Shown one piece after another: positions 1 to 6,158 of a stretch of 24,767 nt of DNA. The stretch is taken from the NCBI GenBank assembly GCA_039929265.1, contig JBDSRN010000199.1:1-24767 (forward strand), in the 5' to 3' direction. Under the pieces are notes generated by a model. It was not told where the DNA came from and did no database searches. It worked only from the letters and a program-made list of their open reading frames with translations. Every line of letters starts with the position of its first letter. Positions within the stretch are counted from its first letter, which is position 1. The position numbers and the translations under genes are program-made. This DNA is from ZC4RG30 sp039929265. Its GTDB lineage: Bacteria; Pseudomonadota; Gammaproteobacteria; Steroidobacterales; Steroidobacteraceae.

Positions 1-505
1 GATCGTAGGTGCCGGCGGCGGCGCGGGTGCCGTTGTCCATCAGGCCATCCCACTTGAATTCGGCAGTTCCTTCCTTCGCAGGCAACTGGATGCGACGCAG
101 GAGCTGGCCACTCGCATCGGTGACGGCGATCACCGCGGCGGAAACGCCTTCGGGCAGATCCACTGCACCGCTGACCTCACCCGTGGCGCCGAGCACCGCG
201 GAATCGCTCACGGCGAGCACGCTGTGGCCGACCATCGTGGTGCCATCGAGCACCTGCGAGGAACGCAGCGAGTCCGCCAGCGAACCAATTGAAGACTTCA
301 TGTCCTGAATGCCGGTCACCGTGCTGAACTGCGCAAGCTGACCGAGGAACGCGGAGGGATCGACAGGTTTGAATGGATCCTGGTTGGCGAGCTGTGCCAC
401 CATCAGCTTCAGAAAGGCGTCCTGACCCAGCTCATCCTTCTTTCCCGAGCTCACGCCCGGAGCAGTGGTAGTCGTGCCGCCGCTCAACTGTGTGGGATCA
501 ATCAT
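1..505 (-). CDS. flgD: Flagellar hook-capping protein FlgD (partial, C-terminus beyond window)
   Basis: FlgD forms the temporary cap on the growing hook and guides addition of hook protein FlgE outside the cell. The visible 168 residues start at ATG 505 (MIDPTQLSGG) and carry the FlgD N-terminal signature FLKLMVAQLANQDPFKPVD at residues 31-49. After it come a Gln- and Ser-rich helix and the start of the beta-sandwich that contains the FlgD Ig-like (FLG-D) fold. A GGAG lies about 9 bases before the ATG, and the gene begins 13 bases after the flgC stop, so it is third in a flgB-flgC-flgD operon. The reading frame is open to the left edge; the rest of the C-terminal domain and probably flgE lie outside. 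Identity is firm from the signature and from gene order. Confidence 0.95.
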   Translation of the reverse strand, partial: MIDPTQLSGGTTTTAPGVSSGKKDELGQDAFLKLMVAQLANQDPFKPVDPSAFLGQLAQFSTVTGIQDMKSSIGSLADSLRSSQVLDGTTMVGHSVLAVSDSAVLGATGEVSGAVDLPEGVSAAVIAVTDASGQLLRRIQLPAKEGTAEFKWDGLMDNGTRAAAGTYD

Positions 506-518
506 TCAAATGGCTCCG

Positions 519-932
519 TTACTGGCCAAGTCGCAGCGTGGCAAGCAACATGTCTTTCGACGTGTTCATCACCTCGACGTTATTCTGGTACGCGCGTGAG
601 GCGGAGATCATGTCCACCATCTCCTCCACGACGTTCACGTTGGGCGCGTACACGTACCCTTCACTGTTCGCGAGCGGGTTGCCCGGCTCGTAGCGCGCTT
701 CGGGCGCCTGGTTGTTCTCCATGATCCCGTTGACGCGCACTGCGGCACTTGCCTTGTCCTGGCCCGCGATGCCCATGCGCACCGCTTCAAACACGGGATG
801 ACGTGCCTTGTAGACCTTGTTCGGATCGCCACTGACGCTCTCGGCGTTGGCGAGGTTGCTCGCAGTAGTGTTGAGGCGCACCGACTGTGCAGCCATGCCG
901 GATCCCGCGATATCAAAGAGTTTGAATGACAT
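519..932 (-). CDS. flgC: Flagellar proximal-rod protein FlgC
   Basis: FlgC is one of the rod subunits that join the MS ring to the hook through the periplasm. The 137-residue length is normal for the family. The N-terminus (residues 3-30) has the rod/hook signature, including SGMAAQSVRLNTTASNLANA. The C-terminus (about 97-137) has the matching helix with EEMVDMISASRAYQNNVEV, which packs against the N-terminal helix in the axial coiled-coil tube. The start ATG at 932 follows an AGG-containing stretch and lies 13 bases after the flgB stop. There is no signal peptide, as expected for a substrate of the flagellar type III export apparatus. Transcription is expected from the sigma-54 promoter upstream of flgB. 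Confidence 0.97.
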   Translation of the reverse strand: MSFKLFDIAGSGMAAQSVRLNTTASNLANAESVSGDPNKVYKARHPVFEAVRMGIAGQDKASAAVRVNGIMENNQAPEARYEPGNPLANSEGYVYAPNVNVVEEMVDMISASRAYQNNVEVMNTSKDMLLATLRLGQ

Positions 933-945
933 GTGTTACCTGCCT

Positions 946-1320
946 CTATTGGCCAGTAATGGCGGTCATCAGGGAACGGAATTTTCCGGACAGGAACGAC
1001 AACGTGGCCTGATAGCGCACCGCGTTCTCCGCAAAGGCTGCCTGCTCGAGCTGCGCATCGACGGTATTGCCATCGAGCGAAGGCGCGAGGGGTACGCGGT
1101 ACTTGAGATGCGCATCGGTGCCACCCGTGGTGGCGTTCGCGCCCTTGCCATTGGCGGTCGACGACGCCGCGGCGAGCGCGGACTTGAAATCCAGATCGCG
1201 CGACTTGTAGCCCGGCGTGTCCGCATTGGCCAGATTGGTCGCCAGCAGCTCGGTTCGATGCTCACGCAAGCGCAGCGCTTGCGCGTGTACTCCCAGGTAG
1301 GCGTCGAGATCCAAAGGCAC
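946..1320 (-). CDS. flgB: Flagellar basal-body rod protein FlgB (GTG start)
   Basis: FlgB is a proximal rod subunit exported by the flagellar type III system. I chose GTG 1320, which gives 124 residues beginning VPLDLDAYLGVHAQALRLRE. This places the family motif LLATNLANADTPGYKSRDLDF-like segment (begins LLATNLANADTPGYKSRDL) near residues 23-43, as in other FlgB proteins. A GGAG sits 5 bases before this GTG. The frame stays open upstream to 1488, but those residues have no FlgB character and would run through the promoter region. A perfect -24/-12 sigma-54 element at 1360-1374 points directly at this start. It is the first gene of flgBCD and divergent from flgA. The start is an inference; the identity is firm. 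Confidence 0.95.
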   Translation of the reverse strand: MPLDLDAYLGVHAQALRLREHRTELLATNLANADTPGYKSRDLDFKSALAAASSTANGKGANATTGGTDAHLKYRVPLAPSLDGNTVDAQLEQAAFAENAVRYQATLSFLSGKFRSLMTAITGQ

Positions 1321-1359
1321 GATTGCTCCGTCAATAAACTGTCCTGCCGGGAGACGAGA

Positions 1360-1374
1360 GCAAGTGACGTGCCA
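1360..1374 (-). promoter_or_regulatory. Sigma-54 (-24/-12) promoter of flgBCD
   Basis: Read on the minus strand the sequence is TGGCACGTCACTTGC followed by T. This matches the RpoN consensus TGGCAC-N5-TTGC at every conserved base, with the correct GG-to-GC spacing. Transcription would begin near 1348, giving a leader of about 28 bases that contains the GGAG of flgB. Flagellar rod and hook operons are classic RpoN targets in Pseudomonas- and Vibrio-type cascades, which supports the assignment. Confidence 0.88.
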
Positions 1375-1459
1375 GACAGGCGTCAGGGGCACCTGCGTGA
1401 TTCGAGCATCGGGAAGTGAGAACTGAGTCGCGCACGAACCGAGAGGTCGCGCGGGAGGT

Positions 1460-1477
1460 GCGGCAATGAATTGCCGC
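1460..1477. promoter_or_regulatory. FleQ-box-like palindrome midway between the two sigma-54 promoters
   Basis: GCGGCAATGAATTGCCGC is a perfect inverted repeat with 8-base arms and a 2-base spacer. Its core GGCAATGAATTGCC agrees at 11 of 14 positions with GTCAATAAATTGAC, the FleQ-box consensus known from Pseudomonas aeruginosa. It lies 85 bases from the -24 side of the flgB promoter and 83 bases from the -24 side of the flgA promoter, so it is essentially central. That is a normal distance for an enhancer-binding protein acting on RpoN promoters in both directions. The palindrome and distances are seen directly; the binding protein (FleQ/FlrA or FlrC/FleR type) is inferred. Confidence 0.6.
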
Positions 1478-1560
1478 GCAGCGGCCAACGAGCGTATTGC
1501 GGAGTCGGAGCTGCAATCACATTAACGGCCCCGCACGATATTTCTTCAGCCCGCGACGAC

Positions 1561-1576
1561 TGGCACAGCACTTGCT
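1561..1576 (+). promoter_or_regulatory. Sigma-54 (-24/-12) promoter of flgA
   Basis: TGGCACAGCACTTGCT matches the full RpoN consensus TGGCAC-R-N4-TTGC-W without a mismatch. The expected transcription start is near 1587, about 40 bases before the flgA ATG. It mirrors the flgB promoter on the other strand. The two elements are separated by 186 bases that contain no convincing gene. Confidence 0.88.
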
Positions 1577-1625
1577 CCCTTCACCTGCAATCACAACAGC
1601 GTCGGATTTCCGACATCTGGATCGC

Positions 1626-2324
1626 ATGCGAAATTTTTCAGCGCTGCTCACCCTTGCCGTGCTGGGCAGCGCCGCCCACGACGCAGTGGCCGATACGCGG
1701 CGTCAATCGCTCGATGATCTGCGTGTCGTCGCCGAGGGATTCGTGCGCGCGCAGGTGAGCAACAAGGAAATTCCCGTCCAGGTGCAGATCGGCGCCCTGG
1801 ATGAACGACTGCGACTCACGCCCTGCAACGGCGCACCGCAAGGCTTGCTCCCCTCAGGCACACGCGTCGCCGCACGAATGACGATCGGATTGCGTTGTGC
1901 GGATCCGGTGTGGACCGTCTACGTTCCGGTCAGCGTGCAGAGCGAAGTCCCGGTGCTGGTCACTCGTGCCGCGCTTGCGCGCAACTCAGCACCCACAATC
2001 GCCGACGTCGAGATTCAGAAGCGCTGGGTGCCGGGTTTCGCTCATCTCTACGTGACCGACCCGGCGGCCCTGGCCGGCCGACACCTGCGCCAGCCCGTCG
2101 CCCCGGGCACCGCCCTTACAGTCGAGCAGCTCGCTGCCGATGTACTGGTAAAGCGTGGCCAGCGTGTGACCTTGCTCGCGGTTGCAGGAGGATTCGAGGT
2201 TCGCGCCCAAGGGGAGGCACTCGCCGACTCCGGAAGCGGGGGCCGGGTACGCGTCCAGAACCTCAGCTCGCGCCAGGTAGTGGAGGGAATTGCAGAAAGC
2301 GCGACTTTGGTACGCGTCAATTAG
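1626..2324 (+). CDS. flgA: Flagellar P-ring assembly chaperone FlgA
   Basis: FlgA is a periplasmic protein that helps FlgI assemble into the P ring around the rod. The chosen ATG gives 232 residues with a Sec signal peptide (residues 1 to about 22, MRNFSALLTLAVLGSAAHDAVA). The mature part continues with SLDDLRVVAEGFVRAQV and then the SAF/beta-clip region (about 110-170) with ARNSAPTIADVEIQKRW and GRHLRQPVAPGTALT. The C-terminal part, ending VEGIAESATLVRV, is typical of the FlgA family. Earlier in-frame starts exist from 1497 but would place the signal peptide internally and overlap the sigma-54 promoter at 1561. No strong ribosome-binding site is visible. It is divergent from flgBCD, and flgM follows with its own promoter. 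Confidence 0.94.
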   Translation: MRNFSALLTLAVLGSAAHDAVADTRRQSLDDLRVVAEGFVRAQVSNKEIPVQVQIGALDERLRLTPCNGAPQGLLPSGTRVAARMTIGLRCADPVWTVYVPVSVQSEVPVLVTRAALARNSAPTIADVEIQKRWVPGFAHLYVTDPAALAGRHLRQPVAPGTALTVEQLAADVLVKRGQRVTLLAVAGGFEVRAQGEALADSGSGGRVRVQNLSSRQVVEGIAESATLVRVN

Positions 2325-2337
2325 CATTATGTCAGGC

Positions 2338-2364
2338 TAAAGTTTTCCCCGAGCCTGCCGTTAT
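2338..2364 (+). promoter_or_regulatory. Sigma-28 (FliA) promoter of flgM
   Basis: TAAAGTTT at 2338-2345 is identical to the sigma-28 -35 consensus. After exactly 11 bases comes GCCGTTAT at 2357-2364, matching the -10 consensus GCCGATAA at 6 of 8 positions. The expected start of transcription is near 2371, about 45 bases before flgM. FliA-dependent expression of flgM is well established in enteric and Pseudomonas flagellar cascades. Confidence 0.85.
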
Positions 2365-2415
2365 CACTCGTGTACGGACCTCTGCAACGGGGTGCCGACG
2401 GCAGCAGGAGATAGT

Positions 2416-2742
2416 GTGGTGTCCAACAAGATCAACGGACTCGAAAATCGGCCGGTGCAGGTGAGCCCCGGCTCGGCTGCGCGCCCGGTATCCGACCGTG
2501 AAGGTGCGCCGCGGACCGATGTCCCTGGCCCGGCCAGACACATCCACATCACCGATACCGCCCGCACGCTGGCTTCACTGGAAGAGTCCATGAAGAAGAT
2601 GCCGGCGGTGGACGAAAAGAAAGTGACGCTGGTGCGTGATTCGTTGCGCGACGGCAATTACAAGATCGATCCGCAACGGGTTGCCGACAAACTGCTGCGC
2701 ATGGAGCAGGAATTGTCCGGCGGCAAGCGTAACTCACAATGA
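2416..2742 (+). CDS. flgM: Anti-sigma-28 factor FlgM (GTG start)
   Basis: FlgM binds FliA (sigma-28) in the cytoplasm and holds back late flagellar genes until it is exported through the completed hook. The N-terminal half is Pro-, Arg- and Ser-rich and probably disordered. The conserved sigma-binding C-terminal half includes DEKKVTLVRDSLRDGNYKID and PQRVADKLLRMEQEL, the hallmark of the family. Two tandem GTG codons lie 5 and 8 bases after an AGGAG (2406-2410), at 2416 and 2419, giving about 108 or 107 residues. An in-frame GTG at 2392 is also possible but lacks such a site. The stop overlaps the flgN start as ATGA, indicating translational coupling. Expression is expected from the sigma-28 promoter at 2338 and by read-through from flgA. 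Confidence 0.93.
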   Translation: MVSNKINGLENRPVQVSPGSAARPVSDREGAPRTDVPGPARHIHITDTARTLASLEESMKKMPAVDEKKVTLVRDSLRDGNYKIDPQRVADKLLRMEQELSGGKRNSQ

Positions 2743-3239
2743 ATTCAATCGATCCGGCGCACTGCCGGGAGAACCTTCAGAAACTGGTCGCGGATGAAAT
2801 CGCCGCCCTCACGACGCTGGAGTCGCTGCTCGCACGCGAGCACGAATTGCTCGTCGCCAACGACGTCGACAATCTCGAACGCGCCGGTGCGGCGCGGCAG
2901 GAATGTGTGGGGGTACTGGTGCGTATCGAGAACGAGCGGCGTGGTCTGTGCCGCATGCTCGGCCAGGACAGCGACACGAAGGGACTCGCGAATCTGATGG
3001 ATTGGTGCGATCCGGGCAGAACGCTGGCCAGTTCGTGGTCCGAGTGCGCCACGCGCGCGAAGCGTTGCCGCGAACTGAACGACCGCAATGGAATTCTCGT
3101 GGGCGCGCGGTTGCAACGCGTCAGCAACATGCTCGGCATGCTCAATGCAGGCGGACGCGATTCGCAAGTGTACGGACCGCAGGGTACGAGCCCTTCGGGC
3201 ACCGCGACACCCGGTCGAATGGTCGCTGCGCGCGCTTGA
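2739..3239 (+). CDS. flgN: Flagellar export chaperone FlgN
   Basis: FlgN is the cytoplasmic chaperone for the hook-junction proteins FlgK and FlgL. The 166-residue product is mostly helical, with long charged helices such as EIAALTTLESLLAREHELL and an Asn/Gly turn before the last helix (NDRNGILVGARLQRVSNML). It ends with the YGPQG-type tail seen in many family members. The ATG overlaps the flgM stop by four bases (ATGA). Placement directly after flgM is the usual order and supports the call, since FlgN sequences are poorly conserved. The last roughly 25 residues are low-complexity Gly/Ser/Thr/Pro. Confidence 0.9.
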   Translation: MNSIDPAHCRENLQKLVADEIAALTTLESLLAREHELLVANDVDNLERAGAARQECVGVLVRIENERRGLCRMLGQDSDTKGLANLMDWCDPGRTLASSWSECATRAKRCRELNDRNGILVGARLQRVSNMLGMLNAGGRDSQVYGPQGTSPSGTATPGRMVAARA

Positions 3240-3255
3240 GATCGCGAGCGACCGA

Positions 3256-4257
3256 TTGTTCGCAAGACTAGTCGTCGGCATCCTCGGCGGACTGCTGCTC
3301 GGCATCGCCGGCGCGGGCCTGTGCATGCTTGCGTTCGGCAGCACCAGCGGCGCATGGGGTTTGCTGCTCCTGTGGATCGCGGGCCTGGTCGTCGCGATTG
3401 CGGCGCCTGATCTCACCAAGGCCAGCCGCTGGCTGCTGATGATTTCCGGTATCGCCGTGCTGTTGCTGGTGTTCAGTTCCGCGATCGTGAGCGACCGCCT
3501 CCTGCCCGGCGCTGCACATCCGCTGCAGCCCGCGAGCCACGAAGAAGACACGATGGTTCTCCTGCTCGGCATGCTGCTCGGCGGCCTCGCGCTGTTCGCC
3601 GGCTTGTGGATCGGTCGCGACCAGCCGGATGCGCCGCGCCGGCACAACGAATCGAACGACGTCACCGACAACTTCTCGAACACACCTGCCGCGCGCGTCG
3701 CGATCTCGCTGCAACGGGTCGCCGGAACCGCACGCGGCCACAGCCATGCCCTGCAGTACACGATCCTCGGAGCGCTGCTGCTGTTCGGCGGGTTGCTGGT
3801 GTGGAGCAATCGCAGTGAAACGGGGGATCCAGTTCCGAGTACTGCGATCGCGAATGTCGCTCCGCCGACCGTGGCGCCCGCGTCAGCAGAGCCGCCTCCC
3901 GCACCCGCAGTACCCGATGCCAAGCTGCAACCCAATCCAGCAGCGTCAGCCCCTGCGCTCACGCCATCGCAGGTGCGACAGGAATGCATGGCGCAAGTGG
4001 AAGCGGCGCGACTGTTTCTCGGACTCGCCCGTGTGAGCAGTTCGCGCGGCGACTATGAAGTGAGAATCCGCGACGACGTGGAGCGATTCCGGCGCGAGAA
4101 GCCAGTGGGCCCCCGAACACTGACGCTCATCGCCAGCGCCATGTGGTCACGCCGCGAGAGGGCGGACCCGGATGCGAGCGTATGGAGCCGCGAATACACG
4201 CGCTGCGAGCAGGTGCGCAGCGGCGGCACGTTCTACGTGGTGCGCGGTCAGAACTGA
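3256..4257 (+). CDS. Unrecognised multi-pass membrane protein after flgN (start uncertain)
   Basis: I do not recognise this family. From TTG 3256 the product has 333 residues. Four hydrophobic segments lie in the first 120 residues, including VVGILGGLLLGIAGAGLCML and MVLLLGMLLGGLALFAGLWI. A polar loop (about 119-163) and a fifth hydrophobic segment (about 165-183, ILGALLLFGGLLVW) follow. Next comes an Ala/Pro-rich linker and a charged C-terminal domain of about 110 residues with two Cys, in RQECMAQVEA and YTRCEQVRSG, which could form a disulfide if the domain is outside the cytoplasm. The gene follows flgN in the same direction. Whether it starts at 3256 or overlaps flgN (ATG 3145) is unclear: in-frame residues VEWSLRALEIASDRLF just upstream look protein-like. 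Membrane placement is seen; any flagellar role is inference from position only. Confidence 0.7.
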   Translation: MFARLVVGILGGLLLGIAGAGLCMLAFGSTSGAWGLLLLWIAGLVVAIAAPDLTKASRWLLMISGIAVLLLVFSSAIVSDRLLPGAAHPLQPASHEEDTMVLLLGMLLGGLALFAGLWIGRDQPDAPRRHNESNDVTDNFSNTPAARVAISLQRVAGTARGHSHALQYTILGALLLFGGLLVWSNRSETGDPVPSTAIANVAPPTVAPASAEPPPAPAVPDAKLQPNPAASAPALTPSQVRQECMAQVEAARLFLGLARVSSSRGDYEVRIRDDVERFRREKPVGPRTLTLIASAMWSRRERADPDASVWSREYTRCEQVRSGGTFYVVRGQN

Positions 4258-4273
4258 CGAGCGACCGCGGCCT

Positions 4274-4560
4274 TCATGCCGGTGACGTGCCGCCTTTTTC
4301 GGAACCTTTCAGCGGCGCGATCTTCACGCTGACAACGTCGCCTTCCTTCACAATGGCCTTGCGCCATCCTGTCCGCAAGCACACTGGGCGTTGCTGCCGA
4401 GGGCGATGAGATCGCCAAGGTGACCGGGCAACTGGAGTTCCAGCACAGGCCGGTTCAATCTGCAGTAGATCAACACCAGCGGCATCGATTTGGAGATCGG
4501 TTAGGGATTGCCCCACTGGATCACGAACCTGTCGACGACCTCGCTGGCCATCGGCCAGTA
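4274..4560 (-). pseudogene. Decayed small periplasmic protein gene, DUF6152-like
   Basis: Read leftward, one frame gives a segment ending VVDRFVIQWGNP, then an in-frame TAA at 4503-4501. The same frame continues to LGSNAQ near 4390. Joining the next frame at that point gives CLRTGWRKAIVKEGD and then VVSVKIAPLKGSEKGG before a TGA at 4276-4274. The shift falls at TGTGC, where a duplicated TG would explain it. The pattern WGNP ... RxGW ... GDxVxVxIxPLK ... GG is that of DUF6152, a family of about 120-residue secreted proteins common in soil gammaproteobacteria. No signal peptide remains. The frame breaks are seen directly; the family assignment is from memory of the motif and moderate. Confidence 0.5.
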
Positions 4561-4583
4561 CTGCTTCGCCACGCTGCGCGCCA

Positions 4584-4958
4584 GCGGAGCGCTGCCCGCC
4601 TGACGGCAACGCACGCTGGCGGGCATTGTCCCGCCAGGCACTCGGGGATGGTATGCTCGATTCCCTCGTGCTATGGCGGAACGAACGCAATCGCGTGACC
4701 GAGCAACAGGAGCCGCAGCTGCTGTCCGCGTTTGCGGTGAAGATCGCCGCCACGCTGGAGCGCCTCGAAACTAATACCCCGGAATTCGTGGACAGTGCGT
4801 TCGATATTGATCCCGTGGCGATCGGTTGCGCGCTATCGTATGCAGACTATCGCTTCGACTCGCTGGACTGGCGCAATGACCACCCGCGACTGACGGGCTG
4901 GCACCGGCAGTTCGAAGCACGCCGCTTCGCGTTGGCGACCCGACCTTCTGATGACTGA
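4584..4958 (+). pseudogene. Truncated glutathione S-transferase, C-terminal domain only
   Basis: The open frame reads DGNARWRALSRQALGDGMLD, then LVLWRNERNR, a helix AFAVKIAATLERLE, then FDIDPVAIGCALSYADYRF and DWRNDHPRLTGWHRQFEARR. This is the helical C-terminal half of a bacterial glutathione S-transferase, including the conserved Asp-containing helix (D.VAIGCALSYADYRF). The thioredoxin-like N-terminal domain that binds glutathione is missing: sequence before 4584 in this frame has no such similarity and merges with the 5' end of the minus-strand fossil. TTG 4626 or ATG 4653 could start a 110- or 101-residue fragment, but without the glutathione site it should not be an active enzyme. The stop lies 15 bases before the CoA-transferase gene. 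Most likely a 5'-deleted relic. Confidence 0.75.
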
Positions 4959-4973
4959 CAGTGAGTTGAAACG

Positions 4974-6158
4974 ATGGGACCTCTTGCGCATATACGTGTC
5001 CTCGACCTGAGCCGCGTGCTCGCTGGCCCTTGGTCGGGCCAGATGCTTGCCGATCTCGGCGCCGACGTGATCAAAGTCGAAAAACCCGGTAGCGGCGACG
5101 ACACGCGTTCCTGGGGCCCGCCCTTCCTCAAGGGCAGGAACGAAGGCGAGCGCGGCGATGCCGCCTACTACCTCACCGCCAATCGCGGCAAACGCTCCAT
5201 CGCCATCGACCTCGCGTCCAACGAGGGCCAGGCGATCGTGCGCGAGCTCGCCCGGCGCAGCGACATCGTCATCGAGAACTTCAAGGCCGGCACCCTTGCG
5301 CGCTACGGCCTCGACTACGCGTCGCTGAAGAAGGTGAACGACAACCTCATCTACTGCTCGATCACGGGCTTCGGTCAGGACGGCCCGCGTCGCGACCAGG
5401 CCGCGTACGACTTCATGATTCAGGCGATGGGCGGCCTCATGAGCGTAACCGGCGAGCGCGACGGTATGCCAGGTGCAGGGCCGCAGAAGGTCGGCGTACC
5501 GATCGTCGACATCCTGACTGGCATGTATGCGAGCGTTGCCATGCTCGCCGCCCTCGCACGCCGCAATGAAACCGGCGAAGGCGAGTACATCGATCTGGCG
5601 ATGCTCGACGTCACCGGCGCGATGATGTGCAACCAGGGCGGCAACTACCTCATCTCCGGGAAGCCGCCGGTGCGCACCGGCAACAAGCATCCGAACATCC
5701 AGCCGCAGGACGTGTTCGCCTGTGCCGATGGCTTCCTCGTGCTGGTTGTCGGCAACGACGGGCAGTACGAGAAATTCTGCAAGGTTCTCGGCCGTCCAGA
5801 GCTTGCGAAGGATGAGCGCTTTGCCACCAACAGCGCACGCGTGAAGAACCAGGATGCGTTGCTGCCAATCGTGTGCGAGATATTGAAGACACGCGGCATG
5901 CAGGAATGGGCGGATCAGCTCGATGCGGCTGGCGTGCCGTGCGGACCGATCAACTCCATACCGCAGATGTTCGAGGAACCGCAGGTGAAGCATCGCGGCA
6001 CGGTGCAGACCGTGCCGCACCCCACCAACGGCTCGGTGCGCCTCATCGCGAATCCGATCAAATTCAGCAATGCGAAGCTTGAGCTGCAGCGCCATCCCCC
6101 CCTGCTCGGTGAGCACACCGAGGAAGTGCTGCGCGAAATCGGCTGGACCGCAAATTGA
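4974..6158 (+). CDS. Class III CoA-transferase (CaiB/BaiF family)
   Basis: The 394-residue length and both family domains fit class III CoA-transferases, which move CoA between carboxylic acids through an aspartyl-CoA thioester on the enzyme. The N-terminal signature VLDLSRVLAGPWSGQMLADL is at 9-28, followed by GADVIKVEKPGSGDDTR. The segment YCSITGFGQDGPRRDQAAYD lies at 127-146. The likely catalytic Asp is D179 in VGVPIVDILTGMYA. The C-terminal part has GMQEWADQLDAAGVPCGPIN and ends LGEHTEEVLREIGW, so the protein is complete. ATG 4974 has only a weak ribosome site. Its stop overlaps the amidohydrolase start (TGATG), so the two are co-translated. The exact acid pair (formyl/oxalate, succinyl, or aromatic acids) cannot be read from sequence by eye. 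Confidence 0.92.
   Translation: MGPLAHIRVLDLSRVLAGPWSGQMLADLGADVIKVEKPGSGDDTRSWGPPFLKGRNEGERGDAAYYLTANRGKRSIAIDLASNEGQAIVRELARRSDIVIENFKAGTLARYGLDYASLKKVNDNLIYCSITGFGQDGPRRDQAAYDFMIQAMGGLMSVTGERDGMPGAGPQKVGVPIVDILTGMYASVAMLAALARRNETGEGEYIDLAMLDVTGAMMCNQGGNYLISGKPPVRTGNKHPNIQPQDVFACADGFLVLVVGNDGQYEKFCKVLGRPELAKDERFATNSARVKNQDALLPIVCEILKTRGMQEWADQLDAAGVPCGPINSIPQMFEEPQVKHRGTVQTVPHPTNGSVRLIANPIKFSNAKLELQRHPPLLGEHTEEVLREIGWTAN

Noticed and set aside
1467..1526. Short plus-strand frame (ATG 1467, 19 codons) with GGAGG 8 bases upstream
   Set aside because: It overlaps the central palindrome and sits upstream of the flgA transcription start, so it would be untranscribed from that promoter; no other support.
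2745..3989. Long open frame on the minus strand (414 codons) over flgN and the membrane protein
   Set aside because: It is antisense to FlgN, is Ser/Ala/Arg-rich with no motif or membrane logic, and is the usual shadow produced by high GC in third codon positions.
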